Under the pieces are notes generated by a model. It made no database searches, was not told the DNA's origin, and saw only the letters and a program-made list of their open reading frames with translations. A stretch of DNA of 64,000 nucleotides, taken from NCBI GenBank assembly GCA_964019425.1, contig OZ025802.1:806001-870000 (forward strand). Reading direction: 5' to 3'. The stretch is from Flectonema sp. DT1601. Taxonomy: Eukaryota > Euglenozoa > Diplonemea > Diplonemida > Diplonemidae. A program made the position numbers and the translations under genes. Shown here piece by piece: positions 32,985-41,300 of the stretch; position 1 is the first letter of the stretch, and each line of letters starts with the position of its first letter.

Positions 32985-33420
32985 CTGTAAAGGGAAATAT
33001 TCTCGCGGGGAAATATTCTTGCGGGGAAATATTCCCGCGGGGAAATATTCTCGCGGATTTGGAGATTTTTTTTCAAACTCGCGGGTTTTTCCCCACAAGA
33101 ATATTTCCCTGCCACAGAGGATTTTTGTGAAAGCCAGCCAGTTGATCAAGAATCTAAGAAATCTTTGTGCTTCCAGTTAGAACAAAGCATTATTCTCCAA
33201 GCAAACACAATAAAAAACTACCATACTGCACAATAAAAATAATTTTTGCTGAAACTTTCCTTCATAGCACACATATTTTCTTCACAAAAAAGAACAAAAA
33301 AATGGCTAGAAAAAAAGTATGCTTGCAGGGAAATATTCCCGCGGGGAAATATTCTCGCGGATTCAGAAAAAATAATAAAAACTCGCGGGTTTTTCCCCAC
33401 AAGAATATTTCCCTTTACAG
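32985..33420. mobile_element. 436-bp MITE at the A-B joint
   Basis: Terminal inverted repeats CTGTAAAGGGAAATATTC, flanked by TA. The interior repeats GGGGAAATATTC(T/C)(C/T)GCG several times near both ends (32996-33055, 33095-33110, 33330-33360, 33384-33420). The remaining middle is A-rich and non-coding. Excising it restores ATATA joined to TATAAATAAA, the A-B joint. Its ends match those of the 302-bp element (8366) at many positions. Confidence 0.85.
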
Positions 33421-33594
33421 TATATAAATAAAAAACGTTGTATGAAAAAGGAAAAAAAAGAAAAAAAAAAGACCAGAAAAGGAAAGAGAAAATGAAAAGG
33501 TATAATATTATTGTGGGGATATGAGGGATAGCAGGGAGATGCTCTTTTTTTTTTTTTTTTTTTTTTTTTTCTTATTTATTATTTAAAAAAAGGA
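33421..33594 (+). repeat. Module B
   Basis: B copy with a longer T run. It continues straight into satellite. Confidence 0.88.
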
Positions 33595-36069
33595 AACAAT
33601 CAGTTTAGCGTCTCGATCAGGACGGAAAATAGAAATTAATCGACATAGTTGATCGATAGAAAAAAAAAACTATGATAACATTGTTTATTCATTTTTTTTT
33701 TTTTTTTTTTTTTTTTAAATCTTTTTAATTATATTAAAGAAAAAAAATCAGTTTAGCGTCTTGACCAGGACGGAAAATAGTAAGTAATCGACATAGTCGA
33801 TCGATAAAAAAAAAACAATGATAACATTGTTTATTCCTTTTTTTTTTTTTTTATTCTTTTTATTTATTTTTAAAGAAAAAACAATCAGTTTAGCGTCCTG
33901 ACCAGGACGGAAAATAGAAAGTAATCGACATAGTCGATCGATAAAAAAAACAATGATAACATTGTTTATTCTTTTTTTTTTTTTTTTATTTTAATTCTTT
34001 TTATTTATTTTTTAAAAAGAAAAAAAATGGAAAATAGAAATTAGTCAACAAAGTCGAACGATAAAAAAAAACAATGATAACATTGTTTATTCTTTTTTTT
34101 TTTATTTTTTTTATATTCTTTTTTATTAATTTTGAAAAAAAAAACAATCAGTTTAGCGTCTTGACCAGGACGGAAAATAGAAAGTAATCGACATAGTCGA
34201 TCGATAAAAAAACAATGATAACATTGTTTATTCTTTTTTTTTTTTTTTAATTTTAAATTCTTTTTATTTATTTTTTAAAGAAAAAAAAAACGGAAAATAG
34301 AAATTAGTCGACAAAGTCGAACGATAAAAAAAAACAATGATAACATTGTTTATTCTTTTTTTTGTATTTTTTTATATTCTTTTTTATTAATTTTGAAAAA
34401 AAAACAATCAGTTTAGCGTCTTGACCAGGACGGAAAATAGAAAGTAATCGACATAGTCGATCGATAAAAAAAAACAATGATAACATTGTTTATTCTTTTT
34501 TTTTTTTTTTTTTTTTAAATTCTTTTTATTAATTTTTTAAAAGAAAAAAAACGGAAAATAGAAATTAGTCAACAAAGTCGAACGATAAAAAAAACAATGA
34601 TAACATTGTTTATTCTTTTTTTTTATTTTTTTTTTTTAATATTTTTTTTTTATTTTGAAAAAAAAAACAATCAGTTTAGCGTCTTGACCAGGACGGAAAA
34701 TAGAAAGTAATCGACATAGTCGATCGATAAAAAAAACAATGATAACATTGTTTATTCTTTTTTTTGTATTTTTTTTATATTCTTTTTTATTAATTTTGAA
34801 AAAAAAAAACAATCAGTTTAGCGTCTTGACCAGGACGGAAAATAGAAAGTAATCGACATAGTCGATCGATAAAAAAAACAATGATAACATTGTTTATTCT
34901 TTTTTTTTTTTTTTTTTTAAATTCTTTTTATTTATTTTTTAAAAGAAAAAAAACGGAAAATAGAAATTAGTCAACAAAGTCGAACGATAAAAAAAAAACA
35001 ATGATAACATTGTTTATTCTTTTTTTTTATTTTTTTTTTTTTAATATTTTTTTTTATTTTGAAAAAAAAAACAATCAGTTTAGCGTCTTGACCAGGACGG
35101 AAAATAGAAAGTAATCGACATAGTCGATCGATAAAAAAAAACAATGATAACATTGTTTATTCTTTTTTTTTATTTTAAATTCTTTTTATTCATTTTTTAA
35201 AGAAAAAAAACGGAAAATAGAAATTAGTCGACAAAGTCGAACGATAAAAAAAAAAACAATGATAACATTGTTTATTCTTTTTTTTTTTGTATTTTTTTTA
35301 ATATTCTTTTTTATTAATTTTGAAAAAAAAAAAACAATCAGTTTAGCGTCTTGACCAGGACGGAAAATAGAAAGTGATCGACATAGTCGATCGATAAAAA
35401 AACAATGATAACATTGTTTATTCTTTTTTTTTATTTTAAATTCTTTTTATTTATTTTTTAAAGAAAAAAAAAACGGAAAATAGAAATTAGTCGACAAAGT
35501 CGAACGATAAAAAAACAATGATAACATTGTTTATTCTTTTTTTTGTATTTTTTTATATTCTTTTTTATTAATTTTGAAAAAAAAAACAATCAGTTTAGCG
35601 TCTTGACCAGGACGGAAAATAGAAAGTGATCGACATAGTCGATCGATAAAAAAAAACAATGATAACATTGTTTATTCTTTTTTTTTATTTTAAATTCTTT
35701 TTATTTATTCTTTAAAGAAAAGAAACGGAAAATAGAAATTAGTCGACAAAGTCAAACGATAAAAAAAAACAATGATAACATTGTTTATTCTTTTTTTTTT
35801 TTTTTTTTTTTTTATATTCTTTTTTATTAATTTTGAAAAAAAACAATCAGTTTAGCGTCTTGACCAGGACGGAAAATAGAAAGTGATCGACATAGTCGAT
35901 CGATAAAAAAACAATGATAACATTGTTTATTCTTTTTTTTTATTTTAGATTCTTTTTATTTATTTTTTAAAGAAAAAAAAAAACGGAAAATAGAAATTAG
36001 TCGACAAAGTCGAACGATAAAAAAAACAATGATAACATTGTTTATTCTTTTTTTTGTATTTTTTTATAT

Positions 36070-36102
<33 letters not shown>

Positions 36103-37000
36103 TAATTTTGAAAAAAAAAAACAATCAGTTTAGCGTCTTGACCAGGACGGAAAATAGAAAGTGATCGACATAGTCGATCGATAAAAAAACAATGATAACA
36201 TTGTTTATTTTTTTTTTTTTATTTTAAATTCTTTTTATTTATTCTTTAAAGAAAAGAAACGGAAAATAGAAATTAGTCGACAAAGTCGAACGATAAAAAA
36301 AAAACAATGATAACATTGTTTATTCTTTTTTTTTTTTTTTTTTTTTATATTCTTTTTTATTAATTTTGAAAAAAAACAATCAGTTTAGCGTCTTGACCAG
36401 GACGGAAAATAGAAAGTGATCGACATAGTCGATCGATAAAAAAACAATGATAACATTGTTTATTCTTTTTTATTTATTTTAAATTCTTTTTATTTATTTT
36501 TTAAAGAAAAAAAAACGGAAAATAGAAATTAGTCAACAAAGTCGAACAATAAAAAAAAAACAATGATAACATTGTTTATTCTTTTTTTTTTTTTTTTTTT
36601 TTTATATTCTTTTTTATTAATTTTGAAAAAAAAAAACAATCAGTTTAGCGTCTTGACCAGGACGGAAAATAGAAAGTAATCGACATAGTCGATCGATAAA
36701 AAAACAATGATAACATTGTTTATTCTTTTTTTTTATTTTAAATTCTTTTTATTTATTATTTAAAGAAAAGAAACGGAAAATAGAAATTAGTCGACATAGT
36801 CGAACGATAAAAAAAAAACAATGATAACATTGTTTATTCTTTTTTTTTTTTTTTTTATATTCTTTTTATTAATTTTTTAAAAAAAAAAAAAAAAAACAAT
36901 CAGTTTAGCGTCTTGACCAGGACGGAAAACTGGAAGTAATCGACATAGTCGATCGATAAAAAAAACAATGATAACATTGTTTCATCTTTTATATTTTTTA
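33595..37000 (+). repeat. Satellite S array, forward, about 3.4 kb
   Basis: Largest forward array. Positions of the ACATTGTTTATTC landmark from 34080 to 36974 give spacings that alternate between about 137-149 and 110-126 bp, so the true unit is a dimer of about 258 bp. Monomers of the longer type carry GTCTTGACCAGGAC; the shorter type lacks it. Poly-T and poly-A tracts vary in length between copies. Confidence 0.92.
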
Positions 37001-37295
37001 ATTTTTTTTTATATTTGAAGAAAAGAAAGAAGAAAAAAAAAAAAAAAAAAAAAAACAAGCGGAATTGATCATAATGGGTGGCAGGGGTTGATATAACTTC
37101 ATTTGAAAATTCTTCTTTTTTAATTTCTTTTTTTTTGAAATTTTTTTTTTTATTTAACAGGAGTTAAGATCACTTACATGAGTTAACACAACACAGATAC
37201 GAGAGTAGCAAAATGAGGTAACACTACCAATTCAACAAAAAATAATCAGGATCGGACACAAGGAGGAGAGTTCATTCTACCTCTCACTGTCCTTG

Positions 37296-37400
37296 CTGGT
37301 ATCTTAAGTGTCTTGGTATCTCTTGTGTGTCGGTATCTCGGAAGTGCTGGTATCTCGTATGTGCGTTGGTATCTCTTGCGTGTTGGTATCTCTTGCACAT
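37296..37400 (-). repeat. GGTATCTC minisatellite, copy 1
   Basis: Five or six units of about 20 bp with a constant GGTATCTC core and variable spacers. Also at 32547-32642 (inverted) and 47403-47513. Confidence 0.8.
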
Positions 37401-37675
37401 AATAAAAAAAATATTGAGTTAACATGATCAGTTTTATTTATCATCAGAGACAGACCGGAACTATTTGAAAATAAAATGTAGATGGGAAACAGTGAAAATT
37501 AAAATGAATGATAAAATTAAATGAGATTTATGACATAACAGACCAGATAGAGAGTAATAAAGGGAAAAGGAAAACGGAAAGGGTTCATTCACTTAGTTAA
37601 AGTTAAGACCGATTAGTCAGTTTAAGGTCTTGACTAGGACCAACAAAAAAAAAAAAAATATAAATAAATAAATAA

Positions 37676-38175
37676 ATAACGATCAAGCTGAGCTGATCTT
37701 GTTTTTATTAAAATAAGGGGAGCGGGAGGGATGGAAGGAATAAAGGAAAAAAAAAGAAAAGGTCGATCAATTGGATCTGGTCGTCGAGAAGAAGAAGACA
37801 ATTATTTTAAAGGTCGATCGGCATAGCCGATCGTTGAGAAAAATAACCAGATATAAATACAATCAGTTTAAATAAAAAAAAAAAAAAATAAATAAATAAA
37901 AAAAAAAAAAAAGTTTAACGATCAAGCTGAGCTGATCTTGTTTTTATTAAAATAAGGGGAGCGGGAGGGATGGAAGGAATAAAGGAAAAAAAAAGAAAAG
38001 GTCGATCAATTGGATCTGATCGTCGAGAAGAAGAAAACAATTGTTTTTAAAAAAAATGATCGGTATAGCCGATCGTTGAGAAAAGAACAGATATAAATAC
38101 AATCGGTTTTGGTGATCGACGAGTGGAGCGATCACTTGACAAGAAGGAAAAAAGAAAGGACCGATTAATTGGGGC
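37676..38175. repeat. Second satellite (T), two units
   Basis: Units start AACGATCAAGCTGAGCTGAT at about 37678 and 37917. Each contains GGAGCGGGAGGGATGGAAGG, GGATCTGATCGTCGAGAAG, and an 8-bp perfect hairpin CGATCGGC-ATA-GCCGATCG (one mismatch in the second unit). It ends with a GTGATCG...CGATCAC fold. The copy at 47828 has three units. Confidence 0.8.
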
Positions 38176-38228
38176 TTTGGTTGTATTCCCAAGGCATGTT
38201 TTTTTTTTTTTTTTTTTTATTATTCATT

Positions 38229-38263
<35 letters not shown>

Positions 38264-38340
38264 TAATCACATTTTGTTCAAAAATATTTCATATTAGAGT
38301 AAAAGAAAAAGAAAAAAAGAAATAAGAGAAAAAAAAAAAA

Positions 38341-41300
38341 AACCATTGCTGGCCCCCTCACCACTCATAGAGGATGAGGAGGCCAGTAAGGCGTCACTCA
38401 AATCTATGCCAAGCCTTGGGAACTTGGATTGGGGTTTAGACCATTTATAATTAACAATTAACAATTAACCAGATTAACGTTATGATCTGACGGACATAAA
38501 CATATCGATAAAATAATACAAACAAAAACGAACAATAAATAATAAATAAGCTAAAAAACTAAATAAACAAAGTGATGTGAAAGTAAGGAAAAAGAGAATT
38601 ACAAGGGGGTGGAGTCACCGTGAACGTCATCAGCAGAACATCTCCTTCGATTGTAACGATATCTTGATGGAGGGGTTCGTTTTTTCAGAGTTGAACGCTC
38701 AGACTTTCTCGGCGGAGTTTCATTTTCCTCATGTTCTTCTGTGTCTGGCGGACTCAAACCTTCTGCCCATGAAGCTAATTGGAACTTCAGGGCCGCAATT
38801 TGAGACCGTGCCAAGGCGAGTTGAGCATTTAAATCGCTCGCCAGTCCCGTTAACATCATGGATTGCTCAAGCTGCTCTGCGTGAGTTGTACACCGTTGGT
38901 GATTCAGCTCCGAGAGGCGAAGTTGGGCATCCAGAAGTTGTTCTGAGAGCTCTGCCGCTTTCTCGTTTGTTTCGAGAGAGTCATCTACTGCTCGACAGTA
39001 ATTCTCGAGTAAGTCAATCCTACCCTCGGACCATTGTCTCGCAATAGGTGTATTCTCTTTAACGGAGATAACGTGACTCTCTTGTCGTAAAATCTTGGTC
39101 GGCGTGCGGTCGAGAGCTTCACTCTGCGGCATTGTCGGAGGAATTGAGGCTAGAGGACAAAGAGGGGTGATATAATTAAGGGTAGGGATAAGGGGTTTAA
39201 TAAGAGGAGTAAAAAGACTACTCGTAGTTGTAAAGAGCGAGAGGTAGTTCTTTGCTATCTTCATCATAGCAACAGATTCATACAGAACGGGGGTTCGGGG
39301 GGAAACTTGTTGACTAAAGTGGGTCATACGGGGACGCGCGGCACGCAAACTCTCGACCTCCTGTTGAGTATAGAAAAGTCTTATTTTACTTTCTCTTTCC
39401 TCATTACATTTGGTCTCCAATTCGTTCGACAGAAGAACAAACCTTTGATGGTAATTAAAGAGCGCCATTTCCGATAGGTCTGCTCTCTGAGTCAGATTTG
39501 CGAGCTCACGTTTCCTGTAATCTTCCACTAAGTCATATTGTCGAACTAGTGCAGAAAGAGAAGTCTTCGATTCATCGCGTTCTGCTGTTAACCGTTGAAT
39601 TACTCCTTCCAGAAGTTCATATTCTTTTCTATCTTTTTCAATAATTAAAACAGGGGGCGCAGGAGGAAGTGAGGATGGATCCTGGTTGGTAGCTTTGATC
39701 TCAACAGGTAATCCATTTAGTAACTGCTTGTCTTTCTCGAGGGAGGCTGACATCGCATTAAAGTAAAATAAAAATAGAACATAAAAAATTCGTTCTTTCA
39801 TTTGCTCTAATTCGTTTTCTAAAATCTGGCATTTCAAGGAAAGTTTCAGCCTTAATTTTCCTTCTTTTTTTTTGTACAAGGGGGTTTGAGAACCCATGTC
39901 AGATTGAGTTCTTATCACTATAGCGAAATCAGCAGGAAGTGTTTGCGATCCCGTTGACATGAGTTCAGGTGGGGGAGTCTGGAAAGAGATGGAAGAAATA
40001 GAAGAGAATGACAAGGAGAGTCCAGTGAGCTCATCCTCATCTAACAAAACAGAAGGGGCCGGGGAGGAAGAACCATTGGCAATAAGTAGAATAGAAAGAG
40101 CCGATGCGTAACAAGTTTGCCAGATAAAACATTTCTCAAGCCACGATCTTTCAATGGTGAGCTTTTCGATCGTTTTCAGTTTTGTTACTTTGTGGATTTT
40201 GACTTCTTCCACAGGGAAGATTTCTTTACCATCTTTTATAAAACTTGCAGTGGCAGGTTCTTCTTTAATGCTGCGCATTAGTGGTCTTGAATGCCACGTG
40301 GGGAGGTTCCTCGTCTGGAACAGAACATATGAGCACTGTCTGGCGATTCTGGTGCATTCACAAAATAAAGCTTTTGTTGGTGCTAAAGGTGAACCGATGT
40401 GACGTGTCCAGATGTTCAGCTGGTCCATGCAGATGTTTCCTCGTACGCCAACTTCAATAGTAAAAATGTTACAGTCGAAGCCATTAGCGATGATCGAGTC
40501 TCTTAGCTTTAGGTATTTCTTTTCCTTTAAGACATGAGAGGTTTCGAAACGATCTTCATTTGGACACGTCAGCTCCAGAATCAGTGCTCTTTTCGCAAAA
40601 AAAGAATAAATAAAAATGTCTGGTCTTAGAGAGGACGAGACATGGCACACTTCAAGAGGAACAATTAGGCGGTTATCACCGACATCGTCGAGGATGACCC
40701 AATCATTCGCTAGTGAAAGTTCGCCTGTCTCTTTAGAAATTCTTTCTAGGGGTTTATTTTCCCCTGTTTTTAAAAAAGTTTGAGAGGGAGGCGGGAGGTT
40801 TTCTTTTCTTTTGTTGGCTTTTATTATCAACTCTTCCAAGAAGATAACAATGCGTTTTAGAACGCTGTCGTGACGCCACGTGAACCTCCCTTGTGTTAAA
40901 GAGACAGGACAGCCTGTTAAGACATGCCTGAGGGTAGGATTCACTTTGCCACACAAAACACAATTTTGGTCCACATTGGTGATGTTCCACCTCTTTAAAT
41001 TATCTTGTGAGGGGAGGGTGTTTGTAACCGCTTTCAGTTGAAATGAGATATAGGCAGGATTTCCCTCCCTAAGTACCTTATTCCAGGTGAAATCGTTTAT
41101 CATACATTTAGACCACTCCTTCCACTGACCTTGGACTTGTAATTTATTCAAAGAGTTCAGTAGTTCATCTGTGGCTTCCACTTCAAAACGCTTAAGGAGA
41201 TCGGGGCGAGTAGTACGTAGATCGCGCAATCGGTGACCAAGACCAGCTGATTGCTTCGCAAGAGAACGGTAAGAAAAAAACTTAATAAGGCGCTCCCACT

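Larger units (their letters stand above)
37001..38340 (-). repeat. LINE-associated 3' flank, copy 1
   Basis: Includes an A/G-rich tract, CAAGCGGAATTGATCATAAT, a poly-T tract ending TTAACAGG (about 37160), the GGTATCTC minisatellite (37296-37400), sequence resembling satellite S (TCAGTTTAAGGTCTTGAC), and a second satellite (37676-38175, below). The same order occurs at 47200-48690 but with several percent difference, unlike the LINE body. It could be LINE 3' UTR or its insertion target. Confidence 0.6.

Noticed and set aside
21136-37000. CRISPR-like array (regular short repeats)
   Set aside because: No unique spacers of constant length; the repeats are dimeric satellite monomers with homopolymers, in a eukaryote.
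33595-37000. Hammerhead or other self-cleaving ribozyme within satellite S
   Set aside because: I looked for CTGATGA...GAAA; only CTGATTG and GGAAAATAG occur, without the required core.
38577-39047. 156-aa plus-strand frame over the LINE 3' end (also at 48928)
   Set aside because: Antisense shadow of the LINE ORF. The only visible difference between copies is silent for the LINE protein but changes this frame.
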